A DNA stretch of 63,604 bases from Chitinophagaceae bacterium (GTDB taxonomy: Bacteria; Bacteroidota; Bacteroidia; Chitinophagales; Chitinophagaceae), in NCBI GenBank assembly GCA_947375185.1, contig CANCEU010000009.1, forward strand, positions 1 through 63,604, in the 5' to 3' direction. Made by a program: the position numbers and the translations under genes. Below, in pieces: positions 35,304-46,600 of this stretch (positions within the stretch are counted from its first letter, which is position 1; each line of letters begins with the position of its first letter). The notes under the pieces were generated by a model. It worked only from the letters and a program-made list of their open reading frames with translations, made no database searches and was not told where the DNA came from.

Positions 35304-35313
35304 CAAACGTTTG
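35304..35313. promoter_or_regulatory. Candidate LacI operator
   Basis: CAAACGTTTG is a perfect 10-bp palindrome with the central CG typical of LacI-family operators. It lies upstream of the lacI -7 box and could serve autoregulation and control of susC. Confidence 0.65.
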
Positions 35314-35553
35314 ATATTTTATATTAAGCTATTTATAAGTTCGTTTTTAAGCAATTGTTAAGCAGCTTCGAAAAAAATCTAAAATCCTTGATATTATTGA
35401 GTTTAAGAGGGGTAATATAGGTGTAAAAGCAATCAAATATTAACCATTGTTAGTTTATTTGTCAAAAAAGTTAAAAATTAATTAACAAAAAATAGGTTGA
35501 ATATCAAAAATGTGTATTTTGTACACGCTTAATAAACCAATAAACTGCCAATT

Positions 35554-38526
35554 ATGAATTTCAAAATTGTCAAGTCTGCATTTGTCGGACTTTTTCTAAG
35601 CTTGTTTGTAATCAATGCACAAGCTCAGAACAAAACAGTTACAGGTAAGGTTACAGATTCAAAAGATGGTTCAGCTATCGTTGCTGCATCTGTTGTAGGT
35701 CAAGGTACCACAATAGGTGTAAGAACAGCTGCTGACGGATCTTTTAAATTATCAGTACCTGCTTCTGTAAACACATTATTTATCTCTTCAGTAGGCTATG
35801 CTTCTAAGCAAGTAGCAATCACTGGTGGAGAATTAAAAGTTTCACTTGTTGAATCCAGTGAACAACTTAATGAAGTTGTTGTAATTGGATACGGTACTGC
35901 ACGTAAAAAAGACGTGACTGGTGCTGTTTCTTCAGTACAAGCGAAAGACTTTAACCAAGGAGTTATCACAACTCCTGACCAATTGTTACAAAATAAAGTA
36001 GCAGGTTTGGACATCACTAGCGCTTCTGGTCAACCAGGTGCTGCTACAACTGTTAAGATCAGAGGTAATAACTCTGTTCGTGCAAACTCTAATCCTTTAT
36101 ATGTAATTGATGGTGTGCCTTTAGATGGTAGATCTGCAAGACCAAGTGCTGGTACAGGATTTGGTTCTTCTCCAGATGCTAACCCATTAAACTTTATCAA
36201 CCCTAACGACATTCAAAGTGTTGATGTATTGAAAGATGCATCTTCTGCTGCTATCTACGGTTCTCGTGGTGCGAATGGTGTTATCGTAATTACAACTAAG
36301 TCTGGTTCTTCAACTGGTACTAAATTAGAATTCGGTACTAGCTATAGCGCTAATGCTGGTTTAATGAAAAACTACGATGTATTAGATGCTGCAACTTTTG
36401 TAAAAGGTTTAGCTAAATACTCAGTAGCTGGTCAAGATTACGGTTCTAGCGTAAATGCTATGAGCGAATTGATGAACAAAAACATTTCTCAAAACTATAA
36501 CTTAGCATTGAGCGGTGGTAATGATAACGGAAAATTCCGTGCTTCATTCAATGGTGCTTCAACAAATGGTACTATCAAAGGTTCTACATTAGATAAATAT
36601 GTAGCTAACTTTGGTGGTCAATACAAATTCTTAGACAAGCGTTTGACTTTAGGCTTTGGCTTAACATACGGTCATACTTCAGAGAATGTAATTCCTTTCT
36701 CTAATAACGCTGGTTCTCAAGGTAACATTATCAGTTCTATTTTACAATGGAACCCAACTCAGAAATTAACTGATGCTACTGGTAATTTTATTTACCCAAC
36801 TAACGGTTCTGGTAACCCATTAGCAATGTTAAAAGCTACTAATGACCAAGTTGGTGTAAATTCTGTTTTAGCTAATATCCGTGCTGCTTACAAAATCTCT
36901 GAAGATTTAGAGTACCGTTTATTATACGCTGTTAACAGTTCTAACGGTGCAAGAAATACAAACGTTTATGGTTTCTTACAAGGAATCAGTGGTGTTTCTG
37001 GTCAAGGTACAGCTGCTATCTCTAATGCAGCTTTAACTTCTCAAACAGTTACACACACATTGAACTATAAAAAAGACATCACTGCTAAATTAAATTTAGA
37101 CGCCTTAGCGGGTTTTGAATATTGGACTTCTGATTATTCTAACAACTCTTTCTCAGGTAATACATTTAATACAAACTTAGATGCGAACAAGTTGACATTG
37201 CCTTACACTAGCACTATGGCTAATGCTAAAACAATGAATACGCCTAGCACTTACGTTGCTCCAACTACTGAATTACAGTCTTACTTTGGTCGTGCTCAAT
37301 TGAACTACGACAGCAAGTATTACTTAACAGGTACTTTAAGAGCTGATGGATCTAGCAAATTTGGTTCAAACAATAAATATGCTTACTTCCCTTCAGTTGG
37401 TGCTAAATGGGCTATCATTAATGAGAACTTCATGAAAGCTAATAAAGTGTTTTCTAACTTAGCATTTAGAGCTTCTTATGGTATCACTGGTAACCAAGAG
37501 TTCCCAGCAGGTGCTTCTCAAGAGCAATTCTACTTTGGTGCATTTAACAATGCAAGCCAAGTTAACGTAGCTAACCCAAGTCTTAAATGGGAAGAATCTA
37601 GATCAATCGATTTAGGTATCGAATTCTCATCTAAGAATGGTAAAATCTATGGTGCTATCGATTGGTACGACAAGAATACTTCAAACATCTTGTTCCAATC
37701 TACAGCTATCCAACCAGCTCCAGCTTCAATCTACTTTATCAACTTACCAAACGCTCAATTAAACAACACAGGTGTTGAATTTACATTAGGCGCTAATTTG
37801 TTAACTAAGAAAGATTTAACATGGGATGTGAACGGATATGTTGCATTCAACAAAAACATGTTATCTAAGTTTACACAAAACGGTCAAGATATTCAAATCT
37901 TAACTGGTAGCATCGATGGTCAAGGTGTATCTGGTACATTAGGTCAAGTAATCACAAACAATCAACCAATCAACGAGTTCTATTTGAAGAAATTCTTAGG
38001 ATTTGATGCTAATGGTAATCAATTGTTTGCTGACAACCCTACAATGGCAGGAAATCCAAACCCAACTACTACTTATGGTATCAGCACAACTGTTAACTAC
38101 AAGAAATTCACTTTCGTTGTAAACGGTGGTGGTTCTGCAGGTTACTCAGTATATAATAACACTGCAACAAGTGTAACAAATATCGCTGGTATTGCTAACG
38201 GTAGAAACATCAGTTTATCTGCTTACAACTCTGCTGAAAGAGCTTCTAGCCCAGTTGCTGCTAACTCTAGATTCTTAGAAAGCGGTGATTTCTTCAAGTT
38301 GAGAAATGCTTCTGTATCTTACCACTTCGGTAACTACGGTAAATACATCAAAAACTTGAATGCATTTGTATCTGGAAACAACTTGTTAGTATTCACTAAA
38401 TTCTCTGGTTTCGATCCTGAGGTTAATATCGACAAAGGAAGTAACAACTACCCTTCAAGATCAATTGAATACTTGCCTTATCCAACTGCAAGAACATTCT
38501 CTGTTGGTGTAAACTTCTCTTTATAA
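35554..38526 (+). CDS. susC: SusC-like TonB-dependent outer-membrane transporter
   Basis: This 990-residue receptor imports oligosaccharides or other nutrients through the outer membrane using TonB energy. It has a signal peptide (about 1-25), a carboxypeptidase-regulatory-like domain (about 28-105: VTGKVTDSKDGSAIVAASVV) and the SusC-specific LNEVVVIGYGTARKKDVTGAV. The plug domain (PDQLLQNKVAGLDI, IRGNNSV, PLYVIDGVPLDG) and a 22-strand-type barrel follow, ending RTFSVGVNFSL. SusD follows after 23 bp. C-ending Asn and Phe codons are common here, unlike the downstream CRTAC1 genes, suggesting high expression. The substrate is not readable from sequence; the LacI regulator and GH65 point to an alpha-glucoside. 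Confidence 0.96.
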   Translation: MNFKIVKSAFVGLFLSLFVINAQAQNKTVTGKVTDSKDGSAIVAASVVGQGTTIGVRTAADGSFKLSVPASVNTLFISSVGYASKQVAITGGELKVSLVESSEQLNEVVVIGYGTARKKDVTGAVSSVQAKDFNQGVITTPDQLLQNKVAGLDITSASGQPGAATTVKIRGNNSVRANSNPLYVIDGVPLDGRSARPSAGTGFGSSPDANPLNFINPNDIQSVDVLKDASSAAIYGSRGANGVIVITTKSGSSTGTKLEFGTSYSANAGLMKNYDVLDAATFVKGLAKYSVAGQDYGSSVNAMSELMNKNISQNYNLALSGGNDNGKFRASFNGASTNGTIKGSTLDKYVANFGGQYKFLDKRLTLGFGLTYGHTSENVIPFSNNAGSQGNIISSILQWNPTQKLTDATGNFIYPTNGSGNPLAMLKATNDQVGVNSVLANIRAAYKISEDLEYRLLYAVNSSNGARNTNVYGFLQGISGVSGQGTAAISNAALTSQTVTHTLNYKKDITAKLNLDALAGFEYWTSDYSNNSFSGNTFNTNLDANKLTLPYTSTMANAKTMNTPSTYVAPTTELQSYFGRAQLNYDSKYYLTGTLRADGSSKFGSNNKYAYFPSVGAKWAIINENFMKANKVFSNLAFRASYGITGNQEFPAGASQEQFYFGAFNNASQVNVANPSLKWEESRSIDLGIEFSSKNGKIYGAIDWYDKNTSNILFQSTAIQPAPASIYFINLPNAQLNNTGVEFTLGANLLTKKDLTWDVNGYVAFNKNMLSKFTQNGQDIQILTGSIDGQGVSGTLGQVITNNQPINEFYLKKFLGFDANGNQLFADNPTMAGNPNPTTTYGISTTVNYKKFTFVVNGGGSAGYSVYNNTATSVTNIAGIANGRNISLSAYNSAERASSPVAANSRFLESGDFFKLRNASVSYHFGNYGKYIKNLNAFVSGNNLLVFTKFSGFDPEVNIDKGSNNYPSRSIEYLPYPTARTFSVGVNFSL

Positions 38527-38549
38527 TCTAATTAATAAAACGATAATTT

Positions 38550-40217
38550 ATGATAAAGTCATTTAAATTAAAAGTGTTTGGATTAGTATTAGTTACAGCT
38601 GTTGGTTGTACTAAGCTAGACGAGCATTTAAATAGCACTTTGACTAATAGTCAAACTGCTAATGCATTGGGAAGTGCCGGTGTAGGCTTGCTTTTGCAAG
38701 CTGCTTATTCTGATATAGGCGGACCATTCACTGCACAAGATTTGATTTTTTCTTTACAAGAAAATACAACTGACGAGTCATTAGTACCTACAAGAGGTGG
38801 TGACTGGGATGATAACGGTGTATGGCGTGTTGTACACAGCCATGGTTGGGATGCTAACCATAGCCAAGTGTTAAACGTTTACAACGCTTTAAACAAAATC
38901 AACTTTGATGCAACTAACGTATTAGCATTTAGCCCAAGCGCTCAACAAGCTGCTGAAGCAAGATTTATCCGTGCGTTATCATTGTATCAATTATTAGACT
39001 TGTATGGTCAGTTCCCAGTAAGAAATCCAGGTGATAACTTATTGAATGCTCCACAAGTTTATGCAGGTGCTGCAGGTGCTGATTTCATCATCGCTGAATT
39101 AACTGCAATTATCCCTAGCTTACCAGCAACTTCTGCTGCTGATAAAGCAAACCAAACTTCAGGTAATGTTTTATTAATGAAATGTTATTTGAATAAAGGT
39201 GCTTGGGCTAACAGAGCTGCTCCAACATTTGCGGATGCAGATATGCAACAAGTAATTACTATTGGTAACAAAATTATTGCTGCTGGTAAATACAGTTTAG
39301 CTACTGAATACTTCAGCAACTTTGATGTTGACAATGGTTCTTCTCCAGAGAATATCTTAACTTATGTTAACACAACAGGTGTTGGTGCTAACAATAGTGG
39401 TATCAATGGTACTTGGGCTAAAACTTTACACTACAATTCTTACACTCCAAACAACCCTAACGCTGGTTGGAACGGTTTCTCTACTTTAGGTGACTTCTAC
39501 AACAGCTTTGGTGCTACAACTGCAATGGTTGGTGTAACTAAATTTAAAGCTGGTGATATCAGTGGTAAATATGCTGATACTGCTGCTGATAGCCGTATTG
39601 GTGGTCGTTTCAATTGGAAATCAACTCCACAATCAGGTATCAAACCAGGTTTCTTAATTGGTCAACAATATAACGAAGCTGGTGTTGCTGAAAAAGATAG
39701 AAAAGGTGCTCCTTTGGCATTCGATCCAACAATCGCTTCTGATATGAAAGAAACAGGTGCTAACTTAGAGGTTACAGGTATCCGTATTATTAAATACACT
39801 CCTGACTTCTCTAACGGTGCATCTTCATACGGTGGACCTTCAGGTAATGACTTAGTTCTTTTCCGTTATGCGGATGTATTATTGATGGTTGCTGAAGCTA
39901 AAATGCGTGCAGGTACTCCTGATAACGCAGGTGCTTTAACATTGATCAATCAATTAAGAACTGCAAGAAAAGCGGCTACTGTGACTTCAATGCCATTAGT
40001 TAATACTTCTAATCCTGTTGATCCAACAACTTTGTTGGCTGAAAGAGGTAGAGAGTTCTATTGGGAAGCACAAAGAAGAACTGACTTAATCCGTTTCGGA
40101 GTATTCTTGAAACCTTGGCAATATAAGCCTACAGATGATGCTAAATATTTAGTGTTCCCAATCCCAAGTCAATCTTTGGCTGCGAACCCTAACTTGAAGC
40201 AAAATCCTGGATACTAG
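38550..40217 (+). CDS. susD: SusD/RagB-family substrate-binding lipoprotein
   Basis: The 555-residue surface lipoprotein caps the SusC channel and binds substrate. The lipobox is TAVGC, followed by TKLDEHLNSTLTN. The SusD fold is seen in AEARFIRALSLYQLLDLYGQFPV, in the TPR-like helices, and in the C-terminal VLLMVAEAKMRAG, LINQLRTARKA, LLAERGREFYWEAQRRTDLIRFG and final NPNLKQNPGY. It is co-transcribed with susC. A strong terminator follows at 40250-40283, yet the next gene starts only 12 bp beyond it. Confidence 0.96.
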   Translation: MIKSFKLKVFGLVLVTAVGCTKLDEHLNSTLTNSQTANALGSAGVGLLLQAAYSDIGGPFTAQDLIFSLQENTTDESLVPTRGGDWDDNGVWRVVHSHGWDANHSQVLNVYNALNKINFDATNVLAFSPSAQQAAEARFIRALSLYQLLDLYGQFPVRNPGDNLLNAPQVYAGAAGADFIIAELTAIIPSLPATSAADKANQTSGNVLLMKCYLNKGAWANRAAPTFADADMQQVITIGNKIIAAGKYSLATEYFSNFDVDNGSSPENILTYVNTTGVGANNSGINGTWAKTLHYNSYTPNNPNAGWNGFSTLGDFYNSFGATTAMVGVTKFKAGDISGKYADTAADSRIGGRFNWKSTPQSGIKPGFLIGQQYNEAGVAEKDRKGAPLAFDPTIASDMKETGANLEVTGIRIIKYTPDFSNGASSYGGPSGNDLVLFRYADVLLMVAEAKMRAGTPDNAGALTLINQLRTARKAATVTSMPLVNTSNPVDPTTLLAERGREFYWEAQRRTDLIRFGVFLKPWQYKPTDDAKYLVFPIPSQSLAANPNLKQNPGY

Positions 40218-40249
40218 TTGTAAAAATTACAATTTAAATATCTAATTTT

Positions 40250-40283
40250 GAAGAGGCCAATTTTATTGGCCTCTTCTTTTTTT
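40250..40283 (+). terminator. Intrinsic terminator after susD
   Basis: GAAGAGGCCAA (40250-40260) pairs perfectly with TTGGCCTCTTC (40266-40276) around TTTTA, followed by seven T. It should cap the susCD transcript. Read-through would be needed to express the CRTAC1-like gene at 40296, unless that gene has a promoter hidden in the hairpin region. Confidence 0.92.
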
Positions 40284-40295
40284 ATATAAGATATC

Positions 40296-43200
40296 ATGCG
40301 CAATCAATTTTTATTAATCCTTTTTGGTGTTGTATTTTTTTCATCAAGTTGTAGCTTGAAAAAAGAAAAACCATTGTTTGAATTAATGGAAAATACAGGC
40401 ATCAACTTTGTCAACCAAGTGGAGGATGGTAAAAAAGAAAACAGCTTTTTGTTTCGAAATTTTTATAATGGGGGTGGCGTAGCCATTGGAGATATTAATA
40501 ATGATGGTTTGGCAGATGTGTTTATGACATCAAATACTGGTGCCAATAAATTGTATTTAAACAAGGGAAATTTTCAATTTGAGGATATTTCAAAAAAGGC
40601 AGGTATCATAGAGGATGATATTTGGAATACAGGCGTTGTAATGGCTGATATTAACGCAGATGGCTGGTTGGATATATATGTTTGTTCTTCGGGTCATATG
40701 CCTACCGGAAATCGCTTAAATAAGCTTTATATCAATAATCACAATGGTACCTTTACAGAGTCGGCTAAGGCATATGGGTTAGATATTAAAGCATACACTA
40801 CACAGGTTTCATTTTTCGATTATGATATGGATGGCGACTTGGATTGTTTTATGATTAACAATAGTCCTATTCCTGTGAATCAATTAGAGTTTTCAAATAA
40901 GAGAGATTTATTAGAAAGCAAGTGGCCAGTGGGTGATTTTTTAAAAGGAGGTGGTGATCATTTATTTAAAAATGACAATGGACATTTTACCGAAGTAACA
41001 CAGGATGCAGGAATCCATGGAACCCTACTTAGTTTTGGCATGGGCGTTTCCGTGGGTGATATAAATAATGATGGATATCCAGATGTATATGTAGCGAATG
41101 ACTCTTATGAGCGTGACTACTTATATATTAATCAGAAAAATGGAAAGTTTAAGGATGTATTGGAAGAGAAAATGCAACACACTAGTTTTTCTTCAATGGG
41201 TGCTGATATTGCCGATGTAAACAATGATGGCTATAGTGATATTTTCACAACAGACATGTTACCTCTTTCTGATTTTAGAATTAAAACAACAGGCGCATTT
41301 GATGACATTGATATGTTTAATCGAAAAATTAGTGCAGGCTTTTATTATCACTATGTAAAAAATTGTTTGCAATTAAACGGGCCTTCGGGCAACTTTAAAG
41401 ATATTGGAAATTATGCTGGCGTATCTGCAACCGACTGGAGTTGGGGTGCCTTGATGTTTGATATGGACAATGATGGATGGAATGATATCCTAGCATGTAA
41501 TGGAGTGAATCATGATGTTACGGACTTAGATTTTATGAATTTTTTTGCGAATGATGTCATTCAAAAAATGATATTAACGGGGCGTAAAGACGAAGTGGAT
41601 CAAGTGTTAAAGCAAATTCCCAAAACACCAATTCCAAATAAAATTTACAAAAATGAACACAATTTAAAATTCACAGATATTGGAAATAAATGGGGACTGA
41701 GTCAAACAAGTTTCTCCAATGGTGCAGCCTATGGTGACTTAGACAATGATGGTGATTTGGACTTGGTGATTAATAATGAAAACCAACCAAGCTTTGTATA
41801 TAAAAACAATTCAAGAGAAATTAATCACAACAATTACGTTGGTATTAATTTAAAAGGAAGTGGACAAAACACATTTGCAGTTGGAAGTAAAATTCAATTG
41901 CATATTGGCAAAGAAATTTTAACAAAAGAAGTGATTCCAAGTAGAGGATTTCAGTCCTCGGTGGATTACAAACAAATTATAGGTATTGGCAATGCAGCAA
42001 AAATAGATTCAATGGTGATTATTTGGCCTAATCGAATTATGTCCACCATTAACAATCCTGCAATCAATAAAGTGCATAATATTACACAGCCTGCGCAAGG
42101 TGTTAAATTTGAAGGGGTAAATGTACAAGTGACCAAGCCTTTGTTTACTAAGGTGGAATCTAATTTTTTAAAGCATACCGAAAATGATGTGATTGATTTT
42201 TATGCGGAAAGAGGTGTGCCAGAAATGCTTTCTAAAGAAGGGCCTAAAGCTGCAATTGGAGATGTGAATGGGGATGGTATTGATGATATTTTTATTGGAG
42301 GAACGCCTAATCATCCTGGTCAAGTTTATTTGCAGGACAAAGCGGGTAAGTTTATCCTTAAACAACAGCCAAGTTTTGATGCTTTTAAAAGTTTTGAGGA
42401 TGTGGCGGTGCAATTAATTGATATTGATAAAGACGGTGATTTAGATTTAATCATTGGCCCTGGCGGAAATAATAATGAAATTAATACCAGAGAACTACAA
42501 TTAAGATTATTTAAAAATGATGGCAAAGGGAATTTTACTATCGATGCAAGTGCTTTTCCAAATATCTCCATGAATGTTTCTGTAATTGCACCTTACGATT
42601 TTAATCAAGATGGTTTTGTGGATTTATTTATTGCTTCAAGAAATTATCCGTTTGTTTATGGTGTAAATCCAACAAGCTTTTTATTGCAAAATGATGGCAA
42701 AGGACATTTTGTTGATGTCACAGCAACTAAAGCGCCCGATTTAGCTTCAATCGGTATGTTGACCGGTGCAAATTGGGTAGACATAGATGGAGATAAACAA
42801 ATCGAATTAGTAGTAACAGGTGAATGGATGGCGCCACATATTTTCAAAAACCAAAATGGGAAATTTATTGAATTAAAATCCAATCTAAATGATTTAAATG
42901 GATGGTGGCAAACCATGCAAGTAGCAGATGTAAATCATGATGGCAAAATGGATTTAATTTTAGGGAATATTGGTGAAAACTTTTATTTGCAACCAACTAA
43001 AGAATATCCAGTTAAGTTATTTGTAAATGATTTTGATAAAAATGGAATTAAGGATAAGGTAGTTACTTATACAATAGATGGAAAAGACAAGCCTGTTGTA
43101 GTGAAAAGAGAATTAGAGGAAATGGTACCATCTATTAAAAAACATAATTTAAAGCATATTGATTATGCGAATAAATCGATTCAAGAAATATTTTCTGCCG

Positions 43201-43604
43201 AAGATATCAAGGCGTCGATTGTTAAAATATTTGACTACTCAAGTTCTATCATTGCTATTAACAAAGGAGGTGGCCAGTTTGAAGTTGTTAAGCTGCCAGC
43301 GATGACGCAAATGAGTAGTGTCAATTCCATCGAAGTTGCTGATTTAAATAATGATGGAAAATTAGATCTTATCTTAGGGGGCAATCATTTTGACTACCAA
43401 CCTCAGTATGAAAAACAGGATGCTAGTTTTGTAGATGTGTTATTACAAAAACAAAACAATCAATTTGAGGTGTTAGATCCAACTCAATCCGGTATTTTAT
43501 TGAAAGGACAAATGAGAGATATCAAAAAAATAAATAGACTTGGGAAAGCTCATTTCTTATTCTTACAAAACAACGACTACCCAGTCATATTTCAACTCAA
43601 TTAA
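40296..43604 (+). CDS. Giant FG-GAP/VCBS and ASPIC-UnbV (CRTAC1-like) lipoprotein 1
   Basis: The 1102-residue protein has a lipoprotein signal (SSSC box near residue 19). The N-terminal half has many FG-GAP repeats with Ca-binding DxNxDGxxD loops (for example GDINNDGLADVF, DYDMDGDLDCFM, GDLDNDGDLDLVINN), expected to form a beta-propeller. An ASPIC/UnbV domain lies at about 515-593 (AVGSKIQLHIGKE ... SRGFQSSVDY). A second set of FG-GAP repeats fills the rest (GDVNGDGIDDIF, DINKDGDLDLI-like). Such proteins are often near SusC/SusD pairs in Bacteroidota; their function is unknown, with surface adhesion or ligand binding suspected. It starts 12 bp after the susD terminator. It closely resembles the next gene product, including the shared DGDLDCFMINNSPIPVN. 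Confidence 0.9.
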   Translation: MRNQFLLILFGVVFFSSSCSLKKEKPLFELMENTGINFVNQVEDGKKENSFLFRNFYNGGGVAIGDINNDGLADVFMTSNTGANKLYLNKGNFQFEDISKKAGIIEDDIWNTGVVMADINADGWLDIYVCSSGHMPTGNRLNKLYINNHNGTFTESAKAYGLDIKAYTTQVSFFDYDMDGDLDCFMINNSPIPVNQLEFSNKRDLLESKWPVGDFLKGGGDHLFKNDNGHFTEVTQDAGIHGTLLSFGMGVSVGDINNDGYPDVYVANDSYERDYLYINQKNGKFKDVLEEKMQHTSFSSMGADIADVNNDGYSDIFTTDMLPLSDFRIKTTGAFDDIDMFNRKISAGFYYHYVKNCLQLNGPSGNFKDIGNYAGVSATDWSWGALMFDMDNDGWNDILACNGVNHDVTDLDFMNFFANDVIQKMILTGRKDEVDQVLKQIPKTPIPNKIYKNEHNLKFTDIGNKWGLSQTSFSNGAAYGDLDNDGDLDLVINNENQPSFVYKNNSREINHNNYVGINLKGSGQNTFAVGSKIQLHIGKEILTKEVIPSRGFQSSVDYKQIIGIGNAAKIDSMVIIWPNRIMSTINNPAINKVHNITQPAQGVKFEGVNVQVTKPLFTKVESNFLKHTENDVIDFYAERGVPEMLSKEGPKAAIGDVNGDGIDDIFIGGTPNHPGQVYLQDKAGKFILKQQPSFDAFKSFEDVAVQLIDIDKDGDLDLIIGPGGNNNEINTRELQLRLFKNDGKGNFTIDASAFPNISMNVSVIAPYDFNQDGFVDLFIASRNYPFVYGVNPTSFLLQNDGKGHFVDVTATKAPDLASIGMLTGANWVDIDGDKQIELVVTGEWMAPHIFKNQNGKFIELKSNLNDLNGWWQTMQVADVNHDGKMDLILGNIGENFYLQPTKEYPVKLFVNDFDKNGIKDKVVTYTIDGKDKPVVVKRELEEMVPSIKKHNLKHIDYANKSIQEIFSAEDIKASIVKIFDYSSSIIAINKGGGQFEVVKLPAMTQMSSVNSIEVADLNNDGKLDLILGGNHFDYQPQYEKQDASFVDVLLQKQNNQFEVLDPTQSGILLKGQMRDIKKINRLGKAHFLFLQNNDYPVIFQLN

Positions 43605-43618
43605 TTTAAAAGGCCCTC

Positions 43619-46600
43619 ATGAACTATATTGATGCTGCGAAGATGAATTGTAAATATTTAGCAATTGCAGGATGCTTTTTTCTATTTGCCTGTACTACGC
43701 AAAAAAAGCAGGATGCATTATTTGAATTGGTTAGTAATACCGGGATTGATTTTAATAATAAAGTTATTGACAATGACACTATCAATATTTTAAATTATCG
43801 TAATTTTTATAATGGAGGTGGGGTTGCAGTAGGTGATTTAAACAATGACGGCTTACCTGATATTTTTTTTACAGCAAATCAAGGGGCTAATAAATTATAT
43901 TTAAACAAAGGCAATTTTAAATTCGAGGATATTTCTACAAAGGCTGGCTTTGTCGATAAAAAACAATTTAGCACAGGTGTCGTATTAGTTGATATTAATA
44001 ATGATGGCTGGCTGGATATTTATGTGAGTAATGCCGGAAGTATGGACGATGAAAAAACACGCGCCAATCAATTGTTCATCAATAACCATGACCTCACTTT
44101 TACGGATAAAGCGGCTGAATATGGTTTAGCAGATACTGGCTACACAACTCAAGCCACTTTCTTTGACTATGATATGGATGGCGACTTGGATTGCTTTATG
44201 ATTAATAATAGCCCTATTCCAGTAAATAGCTTGGGTTATCCAAAGCAAAGAGACTTACTTGCAAAAGATTGGAAAGTGCCAGAAAATATGAAGGGTGGTG
44301 GCGATCATTTATTTAGAAATGACAATGGGCATTTTGTGGAAGTCACAAAACAAGCCGGCATACATGGCACTTTAATGAGTTTTGGGCTGGGTATTTCCAT
44401 TGGAGATATTAATGGAGATCATTATCCAGATATTTATGTTTCAAATGATTTTTTTGAAAGAGATTATTTATACATCAATCAAAAAAATGGAACATTTAAA
44501 GATCAGTTAGATACTTTGTTGTCGCATACTAGTTTTGCATCCATGGGGGCAGACATTGGTGATATTAATAATGATGGATACCCGGATATTTTCACAACTG
44601 ATATGTTGCCTGCAGATGATTATCGATTAAAAACAACCTTGAGCTTTGATGACATTGATCAATACCGATTAAAAGAAAGAAACGATTTCCACCATCAATT
44701 TTTACAAAACACTTTACAGTTAAACACGAAACATAATAAATTTATTGATATTGCCAATTATAGTGGCGTGAATGCTTCGGAGTGGAGTTGGGGAGCATTG
44801 ATGTTTGATGCCGATAACGATGGTTATAATGACATTTATATTTGTAATGGCATTTATCGCGACTTAACCAATCAGGACTTTTTGGATTTTGATGCAAATG
44901 AAATTAAGGAACAAATGATTCAATCTGGCAGAAAAAACCTAACAGATTTAGTGAGTAAAATTCCTTCCATTGCCGTGCCAAATAAAATGTTTCGCAATGG
45001 CGGTAATTTGAAATTCGAAGACAAATCTGTGGACTGGGGTTTTACACAAAATTCATTTTCAAATGGAGCAGCTTATGCCGATTTAGATAATGATGGTGAT
45101 TTGGATTTAGTCATCAACAATGTGAATGAGCCAGCATTGATTTATAAAAATTTGTCAGTGGAAAAGAAATTAAATCATTTTGCTGCGTTCAAAGTGGAGG
45201 GGGTGGATCAAAATAAATTTGCTGTTGGAACAAAATTAGTTGCTTATGTTGGAAATCAAACCATTAGCCGTGAGCTCATACCAAGTAGAGGCTTTCAGTC
45301 TTCGGTTGATTACAAATTGATTATGGGCATAGGGAAAAATAGTAAGATCGATTCTTTGCTGGTGTATTGGCCAAATAATACTGTTCAAAAAATTAGTACT
45401 CCAATTAAGGTTGACGCAGTAAATATTATAAGACAACCTAAACTCGGCGCTAAAGAACTAATCAGTAATAAGTTGATAAGTGAAAAGGGAATTTCGGCTT
45501 CGATATTTACAAAGCAAGCAGTTGCATTTGATAAGCACAAACAGCCGGACTATACCGATTTTTATGCTGAGCGTGGTGTTCCTGAAATGTTATCACATAT
45601 GGGTCCAAAGGCGGCAGTGGGTGATGTAAATGGAGATGGGCTAGAGGATATATTTGCAACGGGTACGAGTGAACAAATTGGTCAATTATATTTACAAACC
45701 AGTACTGGTTTCCTAAAAAAGGAAATACTGGACTTAAAGCAATTCTCAGGTTTTGAGGACAGTGAAGTTTCATTGATTGATGTAGATGGAGATGGAGATT
45801 TAGATTTGTTTATTGCCCCTGCAGGCAACACAGCATCCATTGCTTCAAGAGAGTTGCAGTTGAGATTGTTTATCAACGATGGTAAAGGAAGTTTTAAAAT
45901 TTCCACATCAGCTTTTCCATTAAACCAAGATAATATTGGTGCCGTAGTTTGGTATGACTTTGACAAAGATGGTGATTTGGATTTATTTACTGGTGCATCC
46001 TGCGTTACAAAAATGTATGGCTTAAATCCGCAATCACATTTGTATTTAAACGACGGCAAAGGACATTTTACTGATTTGCCAAAAACTAAATTAGCTGGAC
46101 TAGATACAATAGGAATGGTTCGTTCAGCTACTATGACCGATTTAGGTATTGCCAATGAACCTGCATTGGTGGTAGTGGGTGAATGGATGAGTCCACACAT
46201 TTTTAAATTTAAAAATGGAGCCTTAATTGAAATAAAGACAAATTTGAATCAATTAAAAGGTTGGTGGTCTTCAGTAGCTTCGGTAGACGTAAACAATGAT
46301 GGAAAACCAGATTTAATATTAGGAAACATTGGAGAGAATTTTAATCAGCATCCAACATTAAGTTCACCACTAAAATTATTTCTGGCAGATTTTGATGGGA
46401 ATGGAAGTGTCGATAAAATCATGACTAAGACATTTGATAATAAAGATGTCCCTGTATTTATGAAAAGAGACTTGCAGGATCAAATCCCTTCCTTAAAAAA
46501 GAATGCATTGCATCACAATGAATATGCGAAAAAATCGGTGAGTGATTTGTTTAGCAAGGAAACAATGAGTAAGGCAATGGTGAAAGAAATAAATTATGTT

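Larger units (their letters stand above)
35250..35553. other. lacI-susC divergent regulatory region
   Basis: This 304-bp AT-rich region has no ORF. It holds the lacI -7 box (minus strand, 35277-35270), the CAAACGTTTG palindrome (35304-35313) and, near susC, the inverted repeat GTGTA-TTTTG-TACAC (35512-35526). The last contains GTATTTTG, the best but imperfect -7-like sequence for susC. Confidence 0.55.

Noticed and set aside
45682..46200. A 172-codon reverse-strand ORF inside CRTAC1-like gene 2
   Set aside because: It mirrors the repetitive DxDxDG coding strand; its Ser/Pro/Lys repeats are the antisense of Ca-binding loops.
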